The notes beneath the pieces are model-generated. The model searched no databases. It worked only from the letters and a program-made list of their open reading frames with translations, and had not been told where the DNA came from. Shown piece by piece: positions 43,344-50,317 of a stretch of 50,317 nucleotides of DNA (positions are counted from its first letter, which is position 1; each line of letters starts with the position of its first letter). The stretch is from an uncultured Pelagibacteraceae bacterium (GTDB taxonomy: Bacteria; Pseudomonadota; Alphaproteobacteria; Pelagibacterales; Pelagibacteraceae), in assembly GCA_902524995.1 (NCBI GenBank), contig CABZFJ010000006.1:1-50317 (forward strand). The letters are read 5' to 3'. Made by a program: the position numbers and the translations under genes.

Positions 43344-44127
43344 AAATATATTAAAGAAAATAATTAATAACAAAAAAAATAAAATTCAAATTTTAAAAAA
43401 AGACATATCAATAAGTTCACTTAATGATAAAATTTCAAAACTAAAAAATTATTTAAATTTTAAAGATAAAATACTAAATAATATAAATCATGACAAAATC
43501 TCCATTATTGCAGAGATTAAAAAAGCAAGTCCATCAGCCGGTATAATAATTGAAAATTATAATCCTGTTGAAATTGCGGATATATATTTAAAAAATAATG
43601 TAACTTGCTTATCAGTTTTAACTGAAGAAGATTTTTTTTTAGGAAATTTAATACATATTAGTAAAATTAAACAAAAAATAAATTTACCTATTTTATGTAA
43701 AGATTTTTTTGTTGATAAATTTCAAGTTCATCTTTCTCGTAGTTATGGGGCTGATGCTATTTTAATAATTTTAGCAGGCGTTGATGAAAAAACTGCAGAT
43801 GAATTATATGAAGAAGCTGAGAAACTTAAAATGTCTGTTATTGTTGAAGTTCACACTGTTGAAGAGGCCAAAAAATCTTTAAAGTACAAAGATGCATTAA
43901 TAGGGATTAACAATAGAAATTTAAAAACACTTAAAACGGATATAAATACAACCTATGATATTTATAATATTTTAATAAATCATCGAGGACCATTAATTTC
44001 AGAAAGTGGAATAAAGAACAAAGAAGATATTTTAAAAATACTCTCAGAAACTAAAATAAAAACCTTTCTGATAGGTGAATCAATTTTAAAAAATTTAGAA
44101 AATAATAATATTTTTTCTATTTTATGA
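43336..44127 (+). CDS. trpC: Indole-3-glycerol-phosphate synthase
   Basis: 263 residues, monofunctional (not fused to TrpF). Motifs of the TIM barrel: ISIIAEIKKASPSAGII, SVLTEEDFFLGNLIHI, LPILCKDFFVDKFQVHLSR, GADAILIILAGVD, VIVEVHTVEEAKKSL, IGINNRNLKTLKTDINTT and LISESGIKNKEDI. It ends the trp operon. The trpF, trpB and trpA genes are not in this window. The next gene, lexA, follows after 83 bases. Confidence 0.96.
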   Translation: MPENILKKIINNKKNKIQILKKDISISSLNDKISKLKNYLNFKDKILNNINHDKISIIAEIKKASPSAGIIIENYNPVEIADIYLKNNVTCLSVLTEEDFFLGNLIHISKIKQKINLPILCKDFFVDKFQVHLSRSYGADAILIILAGVDEKTADELYEEAEKLKMSVIVEVHTVEEAKKSLKYKDALIGINNRNLKTLKTDINTTYDIYNILINHRGPLISESGIKNKEDILKILSETKIKTFLIGESILKNLENNNIFSIL

Positions 44128-44173
44128 AAAAAGTGTTGAATTTATTAACATTTTAATTGTTGTTTATTTGAAA

Positions 44174-44188
44174 GAACTTTTATAGAAC
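44174..44188. promoter_or_regulatory. SOS box (LexA operator) upstream of lexA
   Basis: GAACTTTTATAGAAC reads GAAC-N7-GAAC, the reverse complement of the alphaproteobacterial LexA operator GTTC-N7-GTTC. It ends 22 bases before the lexA start I propose (44211) and only 4 bases before an upstream in-frame ATG at 44193. It indicates LexA autorepression, and it supports the shorter lexA start. A further GTTC (44206-44209) lies between but is not correctly spaced. Confidence 0.85.
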
Positions 44189-44210
44189 ATTTATGTACAC
44201 AATTTGTTCT

Positions 44211-44897
44211 ATGTTAACTAAAAAACAAAAAAACTTGCTTTTATTTATCAACAAAAAGTTGAGATCTAGCGGCGTATCTCCATCTTACGAGGAAATGAAA
44301 GAATCACTAAATCTAAAGTCTAAATCTGGAATTCACAGATTGATTAGTGCCTTAGAAGAAAGAGGTTTTATTAAAAGATTAGCTCATAAAGCAAGAGCTT
44401 TAGAAGTAATCAAATTACCTGAAACAGCTTCAGCAAACGATATTTACAACAGCTTTTCACCAAGTGTAATTAAAGGTGGACTTGATGAAGGTTCAAATAG
44501 AAATAATTCTAATGAAAATGAAATACCTGTATTAGGAAAGATTGCTGCGGGCACACCTGTTGAAGCAATTCAAAACGAAGTTTCTAGAATACCTTTGCCT
44601 TCCAATATTGAGAAAAATGGAGAATTTTTTGGACTAAAAGTGCAAGGTGATTCAATGATTGAGGCTGGAATAAATGATGGTGATACAGTAATTGTGAAAA
44701 AAGCTGATACAGCTGAAAATGGAAAGATAGTAGTCGCGTTAATTGATGATCATGAAGCAATGCTAAAAAGAATAAGAAGAAAAGGTAAGACTGTAGCTTT
44801 GGAAAGCGCTAATAGAAATTACGAAACTAAAATATTTGGTCCTGATAGAGTAAAAGTTCAAGGAATTCTAGTATCTTTATATAGAAACTTTTCCTAA
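44211..44897 (+). CDS. lexA: SOS repressor LexA
   Basis: 228 residues from the ATG at 44211 ([12 protein letters not shown], as homologues begin). The N-terminal winged helix ([20 protein letters not shown], then [15 protein letters not shown]) is the alphaproteobacterial type. The self-cleavage site is the A113-G114 bond in [12 protein letters not shown]. The catalytic dyad is S148 ([10 protein letters not shown]) and K186 ([11 protein letters not shown]). When RecA filaments form on damaged DNA, LexA cuts itself and SOS genes are induced. An operator of the matching type lies upstream. The gene is 83 bases from trpC and 19 from gltX. Confidence 0.95.
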   Translation: MLTKKQKNLLLFINKKLRSSGVSPSYEEMKESLNLKSKSGIHRLISALEERGFIKRLAHKARALEVIKLPETASANDIYNSFSPSVIKGGLDEGSNRNNSNENEIPVLGKIAAGTPVEAIQNEVSRIPLPSNIEKNGEFFGLKVQGDSMIEAGINDGDTVIVKKADTAENGKIVVALIDDHEAMLKRIRRKGKTVALESANRNYETKIFGPDRVKVQGILVSLYRNFS

Positions 44898-44916
44898 AAT
44901 AGTCTAAATAAATCTG

Positions 44917-46311
44917 ATGAGAACTGTAGCAACTAGATTTGCTCCATCACCAACAGGACCTTTACACATTGGAGGAGTAAGAACAGCATTATTCAATTGG
45001 CTTTATTCAAAAAATAAAGGTGGTAAATTTTATCTAAGAATAGAGGATACTGATAAAGAAAGGTCTAAAGATGAATTCAAGAGTCAGATAATTAATTCCT
45101 TAAAATGGATAGGAATTTATTACGAAGATAATGAATATATTCAATCAGATAAAATAAATGATCATATAAATGTAGCTAATGAATTGTTAAAAAAAGGTTT
45201 AGCTTATAAATGCTATTGTTCTAGTGAAGAAATTGAAGAGCAAAAAAAAAGGGCAAAACAAAAAAAAATACCATATATTTATAATAGAAAATGGAGAGAT
45301 AAGAGTGAAACTGATGCTCCAAAAGAAATTGAAGCTGTAATCAGATTTAAAAGTAAAGTTGAAGGAAAATCTATCTTAAAAGATTTGGTCCAGGGAAATA
45401 TAGAAATTGCAAATAATACTATAGAAGACTTTGTTATATTAAGAGGAGATGGAACACCTACATATAATTTGTCAGCATCAGTAGATGATCATTTAATGGG
45501 AATGACACATATAATTAGAGGAGATGATCATAAAATAAATACATTCAAACAAATACAAATTTATGAGGCCATGAATTGGAAGGTGCCATCCTTTGCTCAT
45601 ATACCGTTAATTCATACTATTGAAGGAAAAAAACTATCAAAAAGAGATAATGCATCAACATTGGATGATTATTCAAAAATTGGAATAATGCCTAATGCTC
45701 TTAGAAACTATCTTTTGAGATTAGGATGGTCATACAAAGATAAGGAAATTTTTGATTTAGACGAAAGTATTAAATACTTCAATTTAGAAGGAATTGGGAA
45801 ATCACCCTCGAAATTAGATATTAGCAGAATTTATTCAATAAATGAACATTATATAAAAAATATTGATGAAAATGATCTATTTAATTTTTTAATAACTTAT
45901 TGCGAGACTTTTAAAGAAAAGATACCTGATTCAGCACAGAAAAAAATTAAAAATTCGTTACATTTTTTAAAAAATAAAGCGAAAACTTTGGAAGATATTT
46001 ACAAGAATTCAAAATTTTTAATAAATGAAAAAGTTCAAATAGAAAAAGAAGATAAAAAACTTTTAGACGAAACCGCCATTAAAATTATCAAATTATTTAG
46101 TGATGATATTGATAAACTATCAGATTTTACCAGAGAAACACTAGAACCAATAATTAATGACCTTATAAAAAATAATAATACAAATTTTAAAGGAGTTGGA
46201 CAACCACTAAGAATATGCCTTACAGGATCAAAGTTTGGACCAGGTATATATGATATATTGTCTGCGCTTGGTAAAGAGGAAGTGTCAAAAAGATTATCTC
46301 AAATAAGATAA
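44917..46311 (+). CDS. gltX: Glutamyl-tRNA synthetase
   Basis: 464 residues, class Ib. HIGH-type motif in FAPSPTGPLHIGGVRTALFN and KMSKS-type loop KLSKRDNAST. Further core motifs: RIEDTDKERSKDEF, YKCYCSSEEIEEQKKRAK, IRGDDHKINTFKQIQIYEAM and the C-terminal QPLRICLTGSKFGPGIYDI. In many alphaproteobacteria the enzyme may also charge tRNA-Gln for GatCAB; this cannot be judged here. It converges on lpxB with an 18-base overlap, so both stops lie inside the opposite gene. Confidence 0.95.
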   Translation: MRTVATRFAPSPTGPLHIGGVRTALFNWLYSKNKGGKFYLRIEDTDKERSKDEFKSQIINSLKWIGIYYEDNEYIQSDKINDHINVANELLKKGLAYKCYCSSEEIEEQKKRAKQKKIPYIYNRKWRDKSETDAPKEIEAVIRFKSKVEGKSILKDLVQGNIEIANNTIEDFVILRGDGTPTYNLSASVDDHLMGMTHIIRGDDHKINTFKQIQIYEAMNWKVPSFAHIPLIHTIEGKKLSKRDNASTLDDYSKIGIMPNALRNYLLRLGWSYKDKEIFDLDESIKYFNLEGIGKSPSKLDISRIYSINEHYIKNIDENDLFNFLITYCETFKEKIPDSAQKKIKNSLHFLKNKAKTLEDIYKNSKFLINEKVQIEKEDKKLLDETAIKIIKLFSDDIDKLSDFTRETLEPIINDLIKNNNTNFKGVGQPLRICLTGSKFGPGIYDILSALGKEEVSKRLSQIR

Positions 46312-47421
46312 CAAAACATTTGAGGCTTCATTGCTTGATGAAGTATTTGATCTTAATTCCTTAATAGTTTTATTAACTTGTTTTAATTGTTCATTTATAA
46401 GTTCAGGTTTTTTTAATAGATAATTAACTGTTTTATATATTTCGTATGAGTTACATTCTTTCTGTAAAAGTTCAGGAATAATTTCTTTATTGTTAATAAT
46501 ATTTATCATGTTTGCAAATTTTATTTTTAAAAATAATTTAGCTATAAAAAAATTTAGAAAATTCATTTTATAAATTATTATTGATGGTATACCGTGTTTA
46601 CAAACTTCAAGTGAAACTGTTCCAGATTTAACAATTGCAAAAATGGATTTTTTAATTGTAGCAATTTTTATATTTTCATTTGAAATAAGATCAACATTTT
46701 CTAAGTTATTTTTTTTAATAATTTGAGATAAATATTCTTTAGAACCTTCGGTAGCATGAAAAATATAATTATAATTATTCTTTTCTTCATTCATTTTTTT
46801 AATAAACTCAATAAGAATAGGCACATGTGATTTCAATTCAGACAATCTACTTCCAGGAAAAATCGAAATAATTTTTTCATTTAATAATTCATTAATTTCA
46901 ATCTTTTCATGATTTGTGTTATCTAATATTGGGTGACCAACAAATGTATTTTTTAGTTTTTCCCTGTCAAAATATTTTTTTTCAAAATCGAATAATAAAA
47001 GAATGTGATCTAAGAAACTTTTCATTTTTTTAACTCTACCCTCTCGCCATGCCCAAACTTTAGGTGCAATAAAATGAATGGTTTTGATATCTGGTTTTTT
47101 TAATTTAATTATTTTTGAAACACGAAGAGTAAAATCAGGACTATCAACACTAAATAAAATATCTGGACTGAAATCTATAATTTTTTTTACTGTTTCGTTT
47201 ATTTTACTATTTATCTTAAAAATATTTAATAATATGTCTGTAAAAGCTATATAAGTAATATCTTTTTGATCATATATTGACTTAATACCTATAGAATTTA
47301 AATGTTGACCCCCAACAGATAAATATTCAATTTTTATTTTAGATTTTTTTAATTCTTTAATAACTTCAGCAGCTAATCTATCGCCAGATGGCTCACCTGT
47401 TAAAATAAAAATCTTTTTCAT
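46294..47421 (-). CDS. lpxB: Lipid-A-disaccharide synthase
   Basis: 375 residues, GT-B fold glycosyltransferase of family GT19 joining UDP-2,3-diacylglucosamine and lipid X. Motifs: FILTGEPSGDRLAAEVIKEL at the N-terminus, SVGGQHLNSIGIKS, ILFSVDSPDFTLRVSK, HFIAPKVWAWREGRVKKM, FVGHPILDN, ISIFPGSRLSELKSH and AIVKSGTVSLEVCKHGIPSI. A peripheral inner-membrane location is expected. Its start overlaps the lpxI stop by 4 bases. Confidence 0.96.
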   Translation of the reverse strand: MKKIFILTGEPSGDRLAAEVIKELKKSKIKIEYLSVGGQHLNSIGIKSIYDQKDITYIAFTDILLNIFKINSKINETVKKIIDFSPDILFSVDSPDFTLRVSKIIKLKKPDIKTIHFIAPKVWAWREGRVKKMKSFLDHILLLFDFEKKYFDREKLKNTFVGHPILDNTNHEKIEINELLNEKIISIFPGSRLSELKSHVPILIEFIKKMNEEKNNYNYIFHATEGSKEYLSQIIKKNNLENVDLISNENIKIATIKKSIFAIVKSGTVSLEVCKHGIPSIIIYKMNFLNFFIAKLFLKIKFANMINIINNKEIIPELLQKECNSYEIYKTVNYLLKKPELINEQLKQVNKTIKELRSNTSSSNEASNVLLSYLR

Positions 47422-48209
47422 TTAGCCATTACAAAAATATTATTTTTATTAGCATATTGAAGTCCTATGCGTTTATCTAAAAATATATTTTGACCTGCTT
47501 TAACAACAATTCCTTTAATATTTGCTTTTTTACAATCTTTTAGTGTATCCAGACCAAAAGTCGGCAGATCTACACGTAAGTCTTGCTTTGATTTAGGCAG
47601 CTTTATTAAGAGTTTATTCTTTAGATTATTGTTTCTAATCGATTTTAACATATCTTTTGTACCTTTTCTTTTTTCATATGAAATAATCTTCTTATTATTG
47701 ATTACCAATGCTTGAACATGATTAAATGAATTTGATCTATTTAATATTTCAATACCTTTTTTTATTATTAATTTGTCAGTCATACTAGGTTTCAATTTTG
47801 TATAACATCCTTTACTCAGTGTTAATTCTGGATTAAATGTGTTTAATTTAATAACTTTAATTTTATTTTCTGATAAAATTTTAATCAATTCTTTTAATAT
47901 AGCTGCATCTCCTAATTTAGATGCCTTTATTACTCTAGGTATATAATAAATCCCTTTCAGATCTAATTTTAATTTTGAAATTCTTGGTTTAATAATATTA
48001 CCTGCAAATAAAACTTTTTTACATTTTTTTGATTTAATTAATTCTAAAATTTTACCAAATTTTCCAATACTAATAAAATAACTATTTCTATCTTTTTTGA
48101 ATTTATTATTTTTTGATAAATCTATAATAAAATATTTAATTTTCTTTTTTTTTAAACTTTTTAAAATTTCTAATGGTAATTTTTTTTCCCCTAAAAATAA
48201 TCCAATCAT
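47418..48209 (-). CDS. lpxI: UDP-2,3-diacylglucosamine hydrolase of the LpxI type
   Basis: 263 residues, the DUF1009/LpxI family that replaces LpxH in alphaproteobacteria. It hydrolyses UDP-2,3-diacylglucosamine to lipid X. Motifs: IGLFLGEKKLPLEILKSLKK, YFISIGKFGKILELIKSKKC, VLFAGNIIKPRISKLKLDLK, LGDAAILKELIKILSENKIK, and the C-terminal DLRVDLPTFGLDTLKDCKKA with VVKAGQNIFLDKR. Overlaps of 4 bases on both sides with lpxA and lpxB show a single message. More Lys-rich than its neighbours, typical of poorly constrained proteins in A/T-rich genomes. Confidence 0.93.
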   Translation of the reverse strand: MIGLFLGEKKLPLEILKSLKKKKIKYFIIDLSKNNKFKKDRNSYFISIGKFGKILELIKSKKCKKVLFAGNIIKPRISKLKLDLKGIYYIPRVIKASKLGDAAILKELIKILSENKIKVIKLNTFNPELTLSKGCYTKLKPSMTDKLIIKKGIEILNRSNSFNHVQALVINNKKIISYEKRKGTKDMLKSIRNNNLKNKLLIKLPKSKQDLRVDLPTFGLDTLKDCKKANIKGIVVKAGQNIFLDKRIGLQYANKNNIFVMAK

Positions 48210-48991
48210 TTAATATTTTCTGGAAGAGATATTGGTCTTTTTTTATCTGTATTTATAAAATCAATTATGATTTTGACATATTTATTTTTTTTTATATCTG
48301 CATCTAAATTTTCAACATTTGATCTAAAATTTTGATTACAGAAAACTATATCATAAAATTTTTGTAATATTTTAATATCTTTATTTGAAATTTTTGCTCT
48401 TCTTAATCCAATAAGATTAAGACCAACTAAATTGTTTCTATTTCCTAATGATAGACCAAAGGGAATTACATCACTTAATACACCAGTCATTCCTCCAACC
48501 ATTGACAAATGTCCTATTCTGGAAAATTGATGAATAGCACAACTACCTCCAACTATAGCATTATTTTCTATTGTGACATGACCACCAACCTGAACATTAT
48601 TTGCTAAAACTATATTATCTCCAAGATTACAATCATGTGCTACATGACAGTAAACCATCAATAAATTATTATTACCTAATTTAGTAATTGTGCCTCCATG
48701 AGATGTGCCTGGATTAATGTTCACATATTCTCTAAGTTTATTATTATCACCAATAATTATAGAATTTTTTTCACCTTTATATTTTAAATCTTGTGGATCA
48801 GTTCCAATAGATACAAATGGGAATATTTCGTTATTTTGTCCAATTTTTGTGTTTCCTTTTATGCTAATGTGAGAATGCAGTTTTGTTTTTGATCCTAATT
48901 CAACATCTGCACCAACATAACAATAAGGTCCGATTTCAACATTTTTTGAAATTTTAGATTTATTTTCAATTATTGCTGTTGGATGTATCAC
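48206..48991 (-). CDS. lpxA: UDP-N-acetylglucosamine acyltransferase
   Basis: 261 residues, left-handed beta-helix of hexapeptide repeats (IENKSKISKNVEIGPYCYVG, ADVELGSKTKLHSHISIKGN). The catalytic His lies in LLMVYCHVAHDCNLGDN, followed by NNVQVGGHVTIENNAIVGG. FPFVSIGTDPQDLKYKGEKN and LREYVNINPGTSHGG are LpxA-specific. The C-terminal helical region carries GLNLIGLRRAKISNKDI. It catalyses the first lipid A step, adding a 3-hydroxyacyl chain from acyl-ACP. Between it and fabZ are 52 bases. Confidence 0.96.
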   Translation of the reverse strand: MIHPTAIIENKSKISKNVEIGPYCYVGADVELGSKTKLHSHISIKGNTKIGQNNEIFPFVSIGTDPQDLKYKGEKNSIIIGDNNKLREYVNINPGTSHGGTITKLGNNNLLMVYCHVAHDCNLGDNIVLANNVQVGGHVTIENNAIVGGSCAIHQFSRIGHLSMVGGMTGVLSDVIPFGLSLGNRNNLVGLNLIGLRRAKISNKDIKILQKFYDIVFCNQNFRSNVENLDADIKKNKYVKIIIDFINTDKKRPISLPENIK

Positions 48992-49043
48992 AAATAATTG
49001 ATAACAAATAATGACTCAATTACTTATCAACAATTACTACTAA

Positions 49044-49496
49044 TTATTTCTTCCTATTAACTATTGTAGCAGCCCACAATGCATCAGCCATCTTTTTTCC
49101 TTCAACTATAGCTTCGCCTTTATATTTCCAAACTCTTCCATGAGACCTTACAGCTTCGATATTTAATTCTAATTTACAATCTGGAACTACAGGATTTCTA
49201 AATCTCGCTTTATCTATAGTCATTAAAAAAACTAATTTATTCTCGTAAGTTTTTTTATCAATACCAGCAGCTGTTAAGGCTGCGGCTGCCTGTCCAAAAG
49301 CTTCAACTATTAATACACCTGGCATTACTGGCTCTCCAGGAAAATGGCCTTGAACAAAAAAACTATTTTTACGAACATTGACTATTGCAGTTGCAGACCT
49401 AAGTTTTTTTATATTTATTAGCTCGTCTATTAGCAACATTGGCTCTCTATGAGGCAATAATTCTTTTATTTGATCTTTGTTTAATTTTTCTATCAT
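49044..49496 (-). CDS. fabZ: 3-hydroxyacyl-ACP dehydratase FabZ
   Basis: 150 residues, hot-dog fold. Motifs: LLPHREPMLLIDELINIKK, and the active-site His and Glu in QGHFPGEPVMPGVLIVEAFG. VFLMTIDKARFRNPVVPDC and GRVWKYKGEAIVEGKKMADA complete the family pattern. It dehydrates 3-hydroxyacyl-ACP in fatty-acid elongation and competes with LpxA/LpxD for the same substrate pool, which fits its place inside the lpx cluster. It starts right after the lpxD stop. Confidence 0.96.
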   Translation of the reverse strand: MIEKLNKDQIKELLPHREPMLLIDELINIKKLRSATAIVNVRKNSFFVQGHFPGEPVMPGVLIVEAFGQAAAALTAAGIDKKTYENKLVFLMTIDKARFRNPVVPDCKLELNIEAVRSHGRVWKYKGEAIVEGKKMADALWAATIVNRKK

Positions 49497-50317
49497 TTAT
49501 TTGTTTTCTTTTAAAAAATTCCTAATGTCTTTAGCAGGATATCCCATTACCTTCGTATTATCTTGAATATTCTTTATTACACCACTACCACCTGCTATTT
49601 TAACATTATTTCCGATTTTAAGGTGACCAGAAATTCCTGCTTGACCACCAATTTGAACGTTATTTCCTATTACTGAACTTCCAGCAAATCCTACTTGTCC
49701 AGTTATAATGCAATTTTTTCCAATATTTACATTATGTGCAATGTGAACTTGATTATCAAGATATGAATTTTTTCCAATAACAGTATTTGAAATCGATCCT
49801 CTATCTATTGTATTATTAGATCCAATTTCAACATTATCCTCAATAACTACTATACCTACATGTGGGTATCTAATATTATTTTTAGGGTCTGGAAAAAAAC
49901 CAAAACCTTTCTTACCAATTACAGCACCATCAAGGATGACAACATTTTTACCAATTAGAGAATATTTGATTAAAACATTGTTACCAATTATACAATTTGA
50001 ACCAATTTCAACGTTAGACTCAATTATACTATTATGCCCAATTATTGTATTATTACCTATTTTAACATTTTTACCTAACAAAACATTTTTACCAAATTTC
50101 ACTTTTTTGTATTTATAACTTTCAGATTTAGAAATTTTAAAATCAATAAAATCGTCCAATGATGTAGGATAAAATAAATGTGTTATTAATGCTACAGCTT
50201 TTAAAGAATTTAAAACTACTATAGGGGTTGAATATTCTCTGACTATATTTTCATATTTTTTTTCTGTAATAACAAATTTAGCATCTGTTTTTTTTAATTT
50301 ATCTAAATATTTAAGCG
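49497..50317 (-). CDS. lpxD: UDP-3-O-acylglucosamine N-acyltransferase (partial, 5' end outside window)
   Basis: The frame is open to the right edge of the window; about 273 residues are visible and the N-terminus is missing. A TTG at 50159 is not the start, because the upstream in-frame sequence is clearly LpxD (KTDAKFVITEKKYENIVREY, then TPIVVLNSLKAVALITHLFY and PTSLDDFIDFK), the N-terminal uridine-binding domain. Hexapeptide repeats follow (GKNVLLGKNVKIGNNTIIGH), with the catalytic His in DNQVHIAHNVNIGKN and the VGFAGSSVIGNNVQIGGQAG coil, ending in GYPAKDIRNFLKENK. It adds the second acyl chain in lipid A synthesis. Confidence 0.94.
   Translation of the reverse strand, partial: LKYLDKLKKTDAKFVITEKKYENIVREYSTPIVVLNSLKAVALITHLFYPTSLDDFIDFKISKSESYKYKKVKFGKNVLLGKNVKIGNNTIIGHNSIIESNVEIGSNCIIGNNVLIKYSLIGKNVVILDGAVIGKKGFGFFPDPKNNIRYPHVGIVVIEDNVEIGSNNTIDRGSISNTVIGKNSYLDNQVHIAHNVNIGKNCIITGQVGFAGSSVIGNNVQIGGQAGISGHLKIGNNVKIAGGSGVIKNIQDNTKVMGYPAKDIRNFLKENK

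Noticed and set aside
44193..44210. LexA start six codons upstream
   Set aside because: It lies 4 bases from the SOS box, and homologues begin MLTxKQ, matching 44211.
50157..50159. LpxD starting at a TTG here as a complete 220-residue protein
   Set aside because: The sequence continues in frame upstream with the LpxD N-terminal domain up to the window edge, so the gene is partial, not short.

Overview
The window is a very AT-rich, tightly packed stretch of an alphaproteobacterial chromosome. Gene content, gene order and extreme compaction (many stop and start codons share one base, as in TAATG, or overlap as ATGA) fit a SAR11 / Candidatus Pelagibacter-type marine bacterium. This assignment is from recognised protein families and synteny, not from a database search. 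Nearly all genes have clear family assignments.

Layout. 1-3859: a truncated dGTPase gene (dgt), the A-type Fe-S carrier erpA coupled to xthA, an Ldh_2-family imine reductase/dehydrogenase, and a DsbA-fold isomerase. 3889-6970: a zinc uptake locus, znuA divergent from znuC-znuB-zur, with two Zur-box-like sites between them. 6967-10442: a run of small accessory genes, comprising a CxxC redoxin coupled to zur, two small membrane proteins, a thioredoxin-type arsC, an aquaglyceroporin, and a divergent PiT-like permease. 10439-16834 (minus): an EamA transporter, manC, ilvD and valS. 16950-22324: tRNA-Cys, tRNA-Asn, an XRE regulator, the general amino-acid ABC transporter aapJQMP, and tRNA-Arg.

22348-28265 (minus): ntrY-ntrX-trkA-trkH, a sensor/regulator pair coupled to potassium uptake. 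28303-30355 (plus): ispDF-pgpA-cinA. 30364-32401: an accessory insert holding the C-terminal remnant of an outer-membrane beta-barrel gene and an exported alginate-lyase-like protein. 32398-38851 (minus): ratA, lipA, ftsB-like, eno, kdsA, pyrG, secG, tpiA. 38909-46311 (plus): a SurA/PpiD-like chaperone, trpE-trpG-trpD-trpC, lexA with its own SOS box, and gltX. 46294-50317 (minus): lpxB-lpxI-lpxA-fabZ-lpxD, the lipid A pathway, with lpxD running off the right edge.

Much of 22-50 kb resembles one ancestral alphaproteobacterial supercluster. Blocks that are usual in relatives appear to be missing: dusB-ntrBC between ntrY and ispDF, the pdh genes between ftsB and lipA, and moaC-moeA-comEC around lexA. 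That is the pattern expected from genome streamlining. I found no CRISPR array, insertion sequence or prophage. The least explained parts are the PiT-like/arsenic neighbourhood (about 7.5-10.4 kb) and the beta-barrel remnant/alginate-lyase insert (30.4-32.4 kb).
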